From Candidatus Poribacteria bacterium (GTDB lineage: Bacteria > Poribacteria > WGA-4E > UBA9662): 41,608 bases of DNA. This document shows, piece after piece, positions 1-7,433 of this stretch. The stretch is taken from positions 1 through 41,608 of the forward strand of contig JASMLX010000054.1 in assembly GCA_030748495.1 (NCBI GenBank), written 5' to 3'. The position numbers were made by a program, and so were the translations under genes. How positions within the stretch are numbered: the first letter of the stretch is position 1; every line of letters starts with the position of its first letter. Below the pieces are notes generated by a model, which worked only from the letters and a program-made list of their open reading frames with translations, did no database searches and was not told the DNA's origin.

Positions 1-1041
1 GAAATCGCTTTGCTGGAGGGGCTGAATCTGGTTTCGTTGCCTCTACAATCCACCGATGCAAAAGGGCAGCCTGTCCAGTGGACGGCTTCTGATGTAGCTG
101 ATAAGACCGGTGCGACGGTCTTGGTGGCTTACGATCCCAACCAGGGAGACAGCGGAGAATTTATTCCTTTCATCCCTCAGGTGATGAAAGATGAGGCCGG
201 GAACTACGTGGACCACGGGTTTGCCATTCAAGCCGGCCAAGGCTATATCATCAACGTATTAGAAACTAGTTCATTGCCGTTTCAAGGTCAACCCTGGGGG
301 CAGCTAGTTAGGACCGAAGAGGGACAACAATCTGTTGATTCCGGCACTGAGCTAGCAGTGCCCTCAAACGTAAACAATGGACTTACCAAAGCACCTCCCG
401 CTGCCGCTTCCGATCCCTGGACATTTGTAATTAGTGGCGATTTAGTCCTTGATCCGGCCCTCAGTTCCGGTTTCGATCAGGCAACCGTATCACAAATAGT
501 AGCCGTTAATCATCAGACAGGCAAACAACTTTCTGGACGAATTCAAGGTAGCCGATTCCACTTCGTTTTAGCAGACCTATCGATGCGACCTGTGGTGGCT
601 GAAGGACAGGCTTTTGAAATCCGGGCTGAGGATAAAGATGAAAACTTGATCGCAGGCCCAGTAACCTGGCAGTTGAATGCCAGTCACCTGCGTCAAGCAT
701 ATCTACATCAGCAGTTGACGATCGGCGATGTAATTCCCAACCAGACGCGACTGTTGCCCAACTATCCTAACCCGTTTAATCCCGAAACCTGGATCCCGTT
801 TGAGTTGGAGCAGGGGGCGAGTGTCAGCATGACAATTTTCGGTAGCCGAGGCAACACGGTTCGTCAATTGAATCTCGGATACAAGGGGGCAGGTCGATAC
901 CTATCCCAACATCGAGCCGCCTACTGGAATGGCCGAAACGCGCTAGGTGAACCGGTCGGCAGTGGCATCTATTTCTACACCTTTATCGCAGATGGTACGG
1001 AGCCATTAATCCAGACCCGCAAGATGGTGATTCTAAAGTAG
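1..1041 (+). CDS. Exported protein with FlgD/T9SS-like C-terminal tail (5' partial)
   Basis: The reading frame is open from base 1, so the start lies upstream; 346 residues are visible. The beginning (ALLEGLNLVSLPLQ) matches in style the segment that follows the signal peptide of the next gene (ALEAGINMISMPLEV), so little may be missing apart from signal peptide and N-terminus. The last ~95 residues form a module opening with LLPNYPNPFNPETWIPFELE and ending in YFYTFIADG...RKMVILK, the classic FlgD-Ig-like/type IX-like C-terminal domain of secreted proteins in FCB-type bacteria. Role in family: export and surface anchoring of the cargo; the cargo function is unknown. The stop overlaps the Shine-Dalgarno region of the next gene (19 nt gap), so the two are probably co-transcribed. 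Confident about the tail, not about function. Confidence 0.8.
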   Translation, partial: EIALLEGLNLVSLPLQSTDAKGQPVQWTASDVADKTGATVLVAYDPNQGDSGEFIPFIPQVMKDEAGNYVDHGFAIQAGQGYIINVLETSSLPFQGQPWGQLVRTEEGQQSVDSGTELAVPSNVNNGLTKAPPAAASDPWTFVISGDLVLDPALSSGFDQATVSQIVAVNHQTGKQLSGRIQGSRFHFVLADLSMRPVVAEGQAFEIRAEDKDENLIAGPVTWQLNASHLRQAYLHQQLTIGDVIPNQTRLLPNYPNPFNPETWIPFELEQGASVSMTIFGSRGNTVRQLNLGYKGAGRYLSQHRAAYWNGRNALGEPVGSGIYFYTFIADGTEPLIQTRKMVILK

Positions 1042-1060
1042 GAGGAGATAGGAGAGTGGG

Positions 1061-2365
1061 ATGTTGAAACGGCTAACGATCTGTCTTTTTTTGATGCTTT
1101 TTTTGATAGTAGCCGCCATATGGTTCGATACGGCGATAGCTGAAGAGCCACCCAAGGAGATAACTGTCCACTCTTACACCCGACGTTTCACCTTAGCGCT
1201 GGAGGCTGGAATCAACATGATTTCGATGCCGCTTGAGGTCAAGAAAATTGCTGATCAGGCGATCGACGGCAACCTCCGAGCCAGCGACCTGGCTACGGCC
1301 GGGAGTAAACTGATTGCTGTGCAGCGGAACCCAAGCAACCAGGAATGGGACGCCCACGCCTCAGGAGTGGAGTTTCCGGTTACTAGTTTTGATCCCAGTC
1401 CCACGGCCTTAACAGGCACCTATACTCCCGCAGGCGGTGACGACTTGGATGTGTATGCATTGATGAGTGGCGTTAACGCTGACATTTATGGAACGCATGA
1501 GCAGATTCCCGCAGGCAATTATGCCTTTTTTGACCCAACGACGATTTCCTGGGTAATCCGTTTCGATCAATCAGACGGACGCTTCAAAGCCTACATTCCG
1601 GGGACCTCAACGGAAGCAATGAATTTTGCTCTGGAATCAGGTAAGGGTTATCTGGTCAACGTGATGAAAACCACAACCATCGATCTGGAAGGCATGCCAT
1701 GGGGAACACCGATCTTCGGACAATCGCCGGCCGCCCCAGCCGTAAAATCGGCTCGCCCCTGGGCTTTTGTGGTCAGTGGTCAGCTTACCGTCTCCATACC
1801 GTTGACGGAACAGAGCAAGGTGGTTGTCACCAACCTGAGAATGGGCGCCTCAATCCTGGCTACGACCACGATTAGCCAAAACGGCCAGCCCTATTACTCG
1901 GCCGTGTTTGTGGATCCAGATCGAAAACCGCTGGTAGATTCGGGCGACAACTACCGTGTTACACTGATAGATCCCCGTACCGACCCGATCCATCTGCAGT
2001 TTCAGGTCGAATCTGCAGATCTGTCAACCGCACACCTGAAAGCCGATACACAGTTCTCCGTCTTGGTTCCTCAAACGACGTCCCTGGGTCAAAACTATCC
2101 CAATCCCTTCAACCCGGAGACCTGGATTCCCTTCCAACTCCATCAGCCAACCACCGTTTCAGTGCTGGTTTATAATGCCGCCGGTAAAAAAGTTCGGCAG
2201 ATGGATATCGGTTTTCGTCCTGCTGGCAGCTACCACTCCATGGGGCGCGCCGTCTACTGGAATGGCCAAACCGATCTGGGAGAGATCGTCTCCAGCGGTG
2301 TCTACTTTTATACCCTCCAAGCTGGCGCTTTTACCTCCACCCGGCGGCTGGTTATCCTGAAGTAG
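1061..2365 (+). CDS. Exported protein with NYPNPFNPETWIPF-type C-terminal tail, paralogue of upstream gene
   Basis: 434 residues. Starts at ATG preceded by a strong GGAGGAGATAGGAG stretch. Residues 1-27 are a signal peptide (hydrophobic run LFLMLFLIVAAIWF, cleavage likely after AIA). The body holds the same motif order as the upstream protein: ALEAGINMISMPLEV near residue 48, an SGKGYLVNVM segment followed by LEGMPWGTPI, and a PWAFVVSGQL strand. The final ~90 residues begin QNYPNPFNPETWIPFQLHQ and end GVYFYTLQAG...RRLVILK, a FlgD-Ig-like sorting or anchoring module. The two tandem genes therefore look like a duplication. Substrate or partner unknown; predicted periplasmic, outer-membrane or extracellular. 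The gene is convergent with the amidotransferase, whose stop lies 23 nt beyond this stop. Confidence 0.82.
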   Translation: MLKRLTICLFLMLFLIVAAIWFDTAIAEEPPKEITVHSYTRRFTLALEAGINMISMPLEVKKIADQAIDGNLRASDLATAGSKLIAVQRNPSNQEWDAHASGVEFPVTSFDPSPTALTGTYTPAGGDDLDVYALMSGVNADIYGTHEQIPAGNYAFFDPTTISWVIRFDQSDGRFKAYIPGTSTEAMNFALESGKGYLVNVMKTTTIDLEGMPWGTPIFGQSPAAPAVKSARPWAFVVSGQLTVSIPLTEQSKVVVTNLRMGASILATTTISQNGQPYYSAVFVDPDRKPLVDSGDNYRVTLIDPRTDPIHLQFQVESADLSTAHLKADTQFSVLVPQTTSLGQNYPNPFNPETWIPFQLHQPTTVSVLVYNAAGKKVRQMDIGFRPAGSYHSMGRAVYWNGQTDLGEIVSSGVYFYTLQAGAFTSTRRLVILK

Positions 2366-2388
2366 ATAGATAAAACTGCGGAAGGCCT

Positions 2389-3081
2389 TTAATCCAAATC
2401 GAGCAGAAAGGCGACTACTCTGCCCATCAGTTCATTGACGATTTGGTATCTTTCAGGGGGCGCTGTCAGCATCTCTGATTCGGACTGTATATATTGTGCC
2501 GGCTGCAGTTCTTCTCGACCGTGCCAAATAAGTTGTTCGGCATCCTCGGGTCTAGTCTCTAAATGGAACTGCAGCCCAATGACGTGCTGCCCGACTTGAA
2601 ACGCCTGGTTTTCGCAACCCGAACTCCTGGCCAGGTGGATTGCGCCGGGAGGAAGGTCAAACGTCTCACCGTGCCAATGAAAGACCTTTACCGTAGGTGG
2701 GAAACGAAATACGGATTGGTCTGCTGTTGCTACTGCCTCTACGGGAAACCAACCGATCTCCTTCTCACTATTTGGATAGACCTTCGCACCTAACGCACTG
2801 GCGATCAGTTGCGCCCCCAGACAGATACCCAGGACCGGTTTTTCCGCTTCGATGGCCCGGCGAATGAACGCTTTTTCTTGCAACAGCCAGGGAAACTGCG
2901 ACTCATCGTTGATACTCATCGGCCCCCCCATCACCACCAGCAGATCTATTTCCGCCAGATTCGGCAGTTGGGTCGATTCAAAAAATCGGGTTTGGGTGAT
3001 CTGAAAATCGTGTTTACGCAGCCACGGTTGGATGCAGCCTAAGCCCTCGAAGGGAACATGCTGGAAGTAGTGTGTACGCAT
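2389..3081 (-). CDS. Class I glutamine amidotransferase (GMP synthase-like GATase domain protein)
   Basis: 230 residues, a stand-alone GATase1 domain. The nucleophile elbow is GICLGAQL with Cys87; the catalytic partner pair is GLQFHLET (His173, Glu175); MGGPMSIND at 51-59 is the oxyanion-side loop of the family. Proteins of this kind hydrolyse glutamine, or act as GMP-synthase-like or gamma-glutamyl-amine hydrolases; no synthetase domain is attached here, so the acceptor substrate is unknown. It is the last gene of a minus-strand cluster, 71 nt after the FAD oxidoreductase, and no clear ribosome-binding site is visible in front of its ATG. It is separate from the true GuaA at 25.7 kb. Confidence 0.85.
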   Translation of the reverse strand: MRTHYFQHVPFEGLGCIQPWLRKHDFQITQTRFFESTQLPNLAEIDLLVVMGGPMSINDESQFPWLLQEKAFIRRAIEAEKPVLGICLGAQLIASALGAKVYPNSEKEIGWFPVEAVATADQSVFRFPPTVKVFHWHGETFDLPPGAIHLARSSGCENQAFQVGQHVIGLQFHLETRPEDAEQLIWHGREELQPAQYIQSESEMLTAPPERYQIVNELMGRVVAFLLDLD

Positions 3082-3152
3082 AGAGTTGTCCGATATTTGT
3101 TCAATGTGCTATTTGTTCAATGTGCTGGCAGATTGAGTTGTAACGCGAACAG

Positions 3153-4790
3153 TTAGCTGTTATTCAACTCCTGAAAGAGATTTCTCTTCAGCATCACAGA
3201 TGCTGTAATCAAGCCCGAAAACAACGCCCCTGTCACTCCGGTGGTCACCGTATCCTGCCCCGTTAAGTATAACCCTTTGATCGGGCTCTGCGGTCGTAAC
3301 CAGTTCTGCCTGAAACGTTGCGGTGTGTGTTCAATTCCGTATAGCTCACCGTGCCGATAGTGGGCCATATCTCGAGTGGAGAGCGGCGTCGACAGTTCGT
3401 AAAAATCGACCTTACCCTCGAGTTGAGGTAGCTGTTCGTAAACCTTGTCCAGCATCCGTAAAGCGTAAGTCTCCTTTAACGCCTCGTAATCCTCACCACG
3501 TGATCTCCACGGTCTCTCTTCCCATTTGGTAAACCATTGATAGTGAGCCAGGGTAATCGCCTCCATGGTTGAAATACCGGGCGAATGTTTTGACCATAAC
3601 GGGTCCTTAGCCGAACCAAAAGACAAAAATAGAACAGGCAGGTCACAAGACTGATCTCGAACAAAGTTTTCCACATTTTGGTCGTGGTCATAGGATGGAT
3701 AAATCCACCGATTGGCTGTTCCTAACTTCAACTCTTCAGCCGATCCCTTCAAGCCGATGTGCAAGCATAAATGCCCCATAGTGGGTGTAACCTTTTGCAA
3801 CTGCCTGTCGAAATCTAAATTCCTGTTAAGATCTAAATCTCTGTCATCCAGGTCGTAGTAGGATTTCAGTAGTCTATATCGTGTGTTTATGACCCCTGCA
3901 CTGCTGACGATATGAGATGCCGGTAACTCTTCGCCGCTATCCAGCCTAACCCCGACAGCCTTGCCTCGGCGGATTAGAACTTCATCGACACCGCTGCTGA
4001 CAAAGATATCTCCTCCATTTTTCCGAATGAAATTGACGATGTTAGCCGCAATTTGGCTGGAGCCGCCCACTGGATAATTACCGCCATCTAGATAGTGGCC
4101 TATTACCGCTGCAGCCATGACAAAACTGCTTTTTCTAGGTGTCAATCCGTAATCGCCCCACTGTCCGGTTAAAACACCGAGTAATCTTTCGTCACCAGTT
4201 AACTGGCTGATCTGTTGATAGGTTGTCAAATCTGAAAGCCGGTAAAAGGGCCGAGCCAGGATTGGAGACAGTATTTGCCCCAATATTTTCGGCATCGCCT
4301 TATTCATGAAGTAGCCTTTACAGGCTTTAGACACCAGATCTATTAGATCCATATACCTGTCGATGGCCAGAACTTCTTGCGGAAACCAGCTCTTTAGGTC
4401 TTCGACCAGTCGTTCACGCGGGCTATAAAAATCATACGTCCGGTCAGGAAAAATGATCCGATCGTAGTTATCGTCCATCTTGGCCCAACCCAGGGTGCCA
4501 TCGGTGATACGGTCGAACAGTTTTCTGGCGGGGGTCTCTTTTTTATGAACTTCACCGATATAGTGTAGGCCGACATCCCATTCGTAGGGTTGCCGTTTGA
4601 AGGTGTGCGTATAACCGCCGACCTTGAAGTGCTTTTCGAGTACCAGTACCCTCCGTCCTTTTTCAACCAGCAGGGCCGCGCAGCAAAGCCCACTGATACC
4701 GGAGCCGATCACGATGACGTCGTAAGACGCGTCCGTCTGAGAAGAGTCGAATTTTCCGACGCTAATGGATCGAGTATTATCCTTCTGCAT
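3153..4790 (-). CDS. Phytoene desaturase/RetSat-type FAD-dependent oxidoreductase
   Basis: 545 residues. The N-terminal Rossmann motif is VIVIGSGISGLCCAALL (GxGxxG at 29-34) followed by the FAD-ribose acidic end VLVLEKHFKVGGYTHTF. Next come a substrate-side segment WDVGLHYIGEV and the C-terminal FAD motif LYLTGQDTVTTGVTGALFSG. This order is that of the CrtI/all-trans-retinol 13,14-reductase (RetSat) family, which saturates, desaturates or isomerises polyene lipids. The exact substrate cannot be read from sequence, and no crtB or other carotenoid gene is in the window. It starts 29 nt after the stop of the dehydratase gene upstream, so the two are probably one transcript. Confidence 0.82.
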   Translation of the reverse strand: MQKDNTRSISVGKFDSSQTDASYDVIVIGSGISGLCCAALLVEKGRRVLVLEKHFKVGGYTHTFKRQPYEWDVGLHYIGEVHKKETPARKLFDRITDGTLGWAKMDDNYDRIIFPDRTYDFYSPRERLVEDLKSWFPQEVLAIDRYMDLIDLVSKACKGYFMNKAMPKILGQILSPILARPFYRLSDLTTYQQISQLTGDERLLGVLTGQWGDYGLTPRKSSFVMAAAVIGHYLDGGNYPVGGSSQIAANIVNFIRKNGGDIFVSSGVDEVLIRRGKAVGVRLDSGEELPASHIVSSAGVINTRYRLLKSYYDLDDRDLDLNRNLDFDRQLQKVTPTMGHLCLHIGLKGSAEELKLGTANRWIYPSYDHDQNVENFVRDQSCDLPVLFLSFGSAKDPLWSKHSPGISTMEAITLAHYQWFTKWEERPWRSRGEDYEALKETYALRMLDKVYEQLPQLEGKVDFYELSTPLSTRDMAHYRHGELYGIEHTPQRFRQNWLRPQSPIKGLYLTGQDTVTTGVTGALFSGLITASVMLKRNLFQELNNS

Positions 4791-4819
4791 ATTTTGTTAA
4801 CTATCGATGCCTATTGGGA

Positions 4820-5944
4820 TTATTCAATTAGTTTTGAAGCAATCAGATCCTGGTTGAGTTCAAATCCCAACCCGGGTAGATCTGGTAGGATCAGGTGGCC
4901 ATTCTCAACCTGCGTTATGGGAACCAGGAGTTCATTTTCCCACGAATCGACTGGGGCGCCACCTGCATACTCCTGGTATAGCAGGTTGGAAATAACCGAA
5001 CAGGCGTGGGAGGCGGCCCGGGTGACAACGGGACTGCACCAGTTATGGGGGGCGACATTGAGACCATACGTTTCCGCTAATTCCGCCGTTTTAACGGTTT
5101 CCAGGATGCCACCGTTGGTGCCGACCTCCGGCTGAAATAGCCCCAGGCTCCCACTGTCAAACAAAGTTTTGGCCTCCTGTCGTGTGCAGGTCAGTTCACC
5201 GGTCGCGATTGGGACAGAGGTTGCATCGGCAACCGTCTTCAACTGTTCCGGCTCATCGACAGTTGGTGCTTCAAAAAACAGGACATCGAGTGGTTCCAGT
5301 GCTCGCGCGGCCATGATGGCGCCTTCAACAGAAAAACGGTTATGGGCGTCTATCGCAATTTGGTAATCTGTACCGACGGCATCACGGACCGTCTCAACCT
5401 TTTTGACTTGATTCCGCAGTTCACCCGGTTCAGGTGTTCCACTCCCTTCAAAAGGATCCCATTTGAACATACCGAATCCATCCTCTTTTACAGCTAGAAT
5501 ACGTTCCACACACTCCCCCCAACTGTCTGCCCCACCGAAAATGCCGTGATCAGCGTAAAGCGGAATCTTATCGCGAACTTTGCCCCCAAGTAGGGCATAA
5601 ACCGGTAGGTTGGCCGCTTTGCCCAGGATATCCCACAATGCAACCTCAATGGCGGAGACGGCCGCACTCCAATTGCGATCGCCTGCTCTGGGTGGGAATC
5701 GGTTCAGAAAAGATCGGATTTGCGTAGCTGGCGTATTTTTAATCTGCTGACCGATCGATGCGATACAATCGGAAATCGTCCTGGCTTGCCCGGCCCAGGT
5801 AAACCCTTCACCGATACCTTCCAATCCCCCGTCCGTCTCAACCTTGACAACGATCCAAGCTGGATAACCCCGTGCGGCCTGTATGGTGACCGGAATGACA
5901 TTGGTAATTTTCAGTTGATGAGAATGTGTTATTTCAGTATTCAT
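4820..5944 (-). CDS. Mandelate racemase/muconate lactonizing-type enolase-superfamily enzyme (probable acid-sugar dehydratase)
   Basis: 374 residues, the usual length. An N-terminal capping domain (1-~125) is followed by the TIM barrel. Visible metal ligands are Asp199 (IAIDAHNRF), Glu225 (FFEAP) and Glu250 (IATGEL). The general base pair looks like His201 (DAH) and His300 (VAPHNWCSP), with Lys161 in FKWDPF. The D-x-H arrangement together with the late His is that of galactonate/arabinonate-type dehydratases of the mandelate racemase subgroup, so dehydration of an aldonic acid is the likely reaction; the sugar is not determinable. It is the first gene of the minus-strand cluster with the FAD oxidoreductase and the amidotransferase. 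Upstream lies only degraded mobile DNA, and a 30-codon frame overlaps its start. Confidence 0.85.
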   Translation of the reverse strand: MNTEITHSHQLKITNVIPVTIQAARGYPAWIVVKVETDGGLEGIGEGFTWAGQARTISDCIASIGQQIKNTPATQIRSFLNRFPPRAGDRNWSAAVSAIEVALWDILGKAANLPVYALLGGKVRDKIPLYADHGIFGGADSWGECVERILAVKEDGFGMFKWDPFEGSGTPEPGELRNQVKKVETVRDAVGTDYQIAIDAHNRFSVEGAIMAARALEPLDVLFFEAPTVDEPEQLKTVADATSVPIATGELTCTRQEAKTLFDSGSLGLFQPEVGTNGGILETVKTAELAETYGLNVAPHNWCSPVVTRAASHACSVISNLLYQEYAGGAPVDSWENELLVPITQVENGHLILPDLPGLGFELNQDLIASKLIE

Positions 5945-6026
5945 AACTATTTGAGTACTCAGATAAGGATTCGATAAACTGCTCGGTCAAGCCAACAATC
6001 TGCTTTTCGCGACTGAGAGTGTTCAT
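5934..6026 (-). CDS. Possible 30-residue small ORF overlapping the dehydratase start
   Basis: On the minus strand ATG at 6026 opens a 30-codon frame (MNTLSREKQIVGLTEQF...), ending at TGA 5934-5936, which overlaps the dehydratase ATG at 5944 by 11 nt. The composition is helix-like and protein-like. It could be a leader peptide giving translational coupling, or the residual end of a larger gene destroyed by the IS1-like element just upstream. No ribosome-binding site is clear and I recognise no family. Confidence 0.25.
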   Translation of the reverse strand: MNTLSREKQIVGLTEQFIESLSEYSNSYEY

Positions 6027-6169
6027 TAATGGATAGGCAAGAATCTACTCTGATAAACTTTAAAAACTCGGTAGTAGTCAGAGAGTACCAGAGCCTGATT
6101 GACAGAGATATCATCTCCTCCCAGCGGCTGACAATTTTCCTTCTTCCTGTCATCCTGCCCCGATGATGA

Positions 6170-6673
6170 CGTGTCTTTGAATTACCCGGCTCAATTGCGG
6201 TGGTCTGTTTCTTTCCAATGGTATGTCACTCATTTGGTCGTATCATCTTCTCACTGCCTCAGCACTACGATTACCGATCACCCAGGTGAAGTTCGCCTTG
6301 TACTACCATCCAAGGCTTTAATGATCCACTTTTTGTTTTTATGGCAGTTAAAAAATGTGACATCTCATCGCCCTTTATCTCCTTGATTCCATGGGAAACT
6401 ATAGATTCTTCAATCCTTTCATCTGTTTTGCGCACCTACTTATATGTCGTAGACGGAGAGACATTAAACAGTTTGGCCAGAAAACGAAAACTTGATTTAC
6501 CCAGCGAATACAACAATACACATGTTATACGCTTCAACTCTGTTGATCGTTGAATGCGCCTATCACCACTGACGAAATTGTAACCACACAAGTGACACTT
6601 ATATCGCTGTTTGTTGCGTACGATTCCATTTTTTATTGTTTGATGACTATTTGCAATTCTTACATTGTATCAT
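6170..6673 (-). mobile_element. Degenerate IS1-family transposase remnant
   Basis: Read on the minus strand from ATG 6673, preceded by GGAGGAG. The frame begins MIQCKNC and then breaks. In the adjoining frames come a zinc-ribbon-like YKCHLCGYNFVSGDRR, a helix-turn-helix-like segment FRFLAKLFNVSPSTTYK ended by a nonsense codon, then KNKKWIIKALDG and, after another shift, WVIGNRSAEAVRR. These are the InsA-like zinc finger/HTH and the InsB-like catalytic-core signatures of IS1 transposases, in the right order but across at least three frameshifts and several stops. It is therefore dead. The C-terminal end dissolves around 6.1-6.2 kb, and I could not identify terminal inverted repeats. Confidence 0.65.
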
Positions 6674-6870
6674 AGGAACTCTCCTCCAGATTAATCAAAA
6701 ATCGCATGACATCACAAACCTATCTATAAGTAAACACTCTCTCGTGTAATTCTGTATCGAGCTTGTGACAGTAGTAATAATTCGCAGTCGGTAGGACGAA
6801 CGTTCTACCTGGAATCAGGCGCGGAGAACAGACCCTGGTCACTCGGCTGCCAAAACAGCCTTCAACCTCG

Positions 6871-7160
6871 CCATTAATGGTTTGGGGTGCTAATATTCAT
6901 CTGTTTTTAGCTGTTTTGACTCAATAGTTTTCTGGCTGATGGTTTGGAGTTGCACCTGCTTGCCTTTGAGTTTTTCGACGATCTGACACAGATGCAATGT
7001 GGAACGTGCTAAGCGATCAAGTTGTGTGACGACCAGAGTATTCCCCTACCTGGCGTATTCCAGACAGGCGTTAAACTTGGAACGTCTATCTGAATCCCCA
7101 CTCTTCTGTTCCTCAAACGCCTTGTGAGAGTGTTCCAAATACCTACTATTTCCTACTAAT
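6871..7160 (-). pseudogene. Serine recombinase (resolvase/invertase) remnant
   Basis: Minus-strand reading gives KAFEEQKSGDSDRRSKFNAC, then LEYAR, a TAG stop at 7046-7048 exactly where the family has Glu (YAR-E-G), then GNTLVVTQLDRLARSTLHLC and QIVEKLKGKQVQL. This is the conserved heart of the resolvase N-terminal catalytic domain (SG...R...L..L..GD.LVV..LDRLARS). The active-site Ser region at the N-terminus is not recognisable and the C-terminal HTH is lost in further stops. It is a truncated fossil of a mobile element's recombinase lying next to the IS1-like remnant. Confidence 0.7.
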
Positions 7161-7172
7161 ACATCAAACCTC

Positions 7173-7377
7173 TCATTCTAAATGGGCCGGTTGTCCCGGC
7201 AAGCATTCAACCGCATCGACAAGGGCCGGATATTCAGCCATTGAGGAAAGTCCCAGTTCTGCCATCTGATTCCCACTGATGGTATACTTTTGCTGGGAGT
7301 AGGATATTTCAGTGAAGACGGATAAGTATTGGTTTGGATCTGCTGTTGTACGTATTAACGAAATTCGGCAACTTCGT
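7173..7377 (-). pseudogene. Orphan C-terminal protein fragment of unknown family
   Basis: A minus-strand open frame of ~67 codons ends at TGA 7173-7175 and reads, in part, TADPNQYLSVFTEISYSQQK and NQMAELGLSSMAEYPALVDA, followed by VECLPGQPAHLE. It has natural amino-acid composition and amphipathic order but no start codon, and a stop upstream. It looks like the tail of a gene whose front has been lost in this degraded region. I do not recognise the family. Confidence 0.3.
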
Positions 7378-7433
7378 CAATGGACAGGACATTGCGAATA
7401 ATCAGGTAACTTCACTGAATATAAACTGACTAA

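Noticed and set aside
7021..7160. Possible intact resolvase gene
   Set aside because: An in-frame TAG in the conserved core and further stops downstream rule out a working protein.
7243..7255. GAGGAAAGTCC, the hallmark core of RNase P RNA
   Set aside because: The following helix sequence and the 3' conserved ACAGAA...-type core are absent, and the stretch is explained as the complement of the orphan protein tail (AELGLSSMAEYP).
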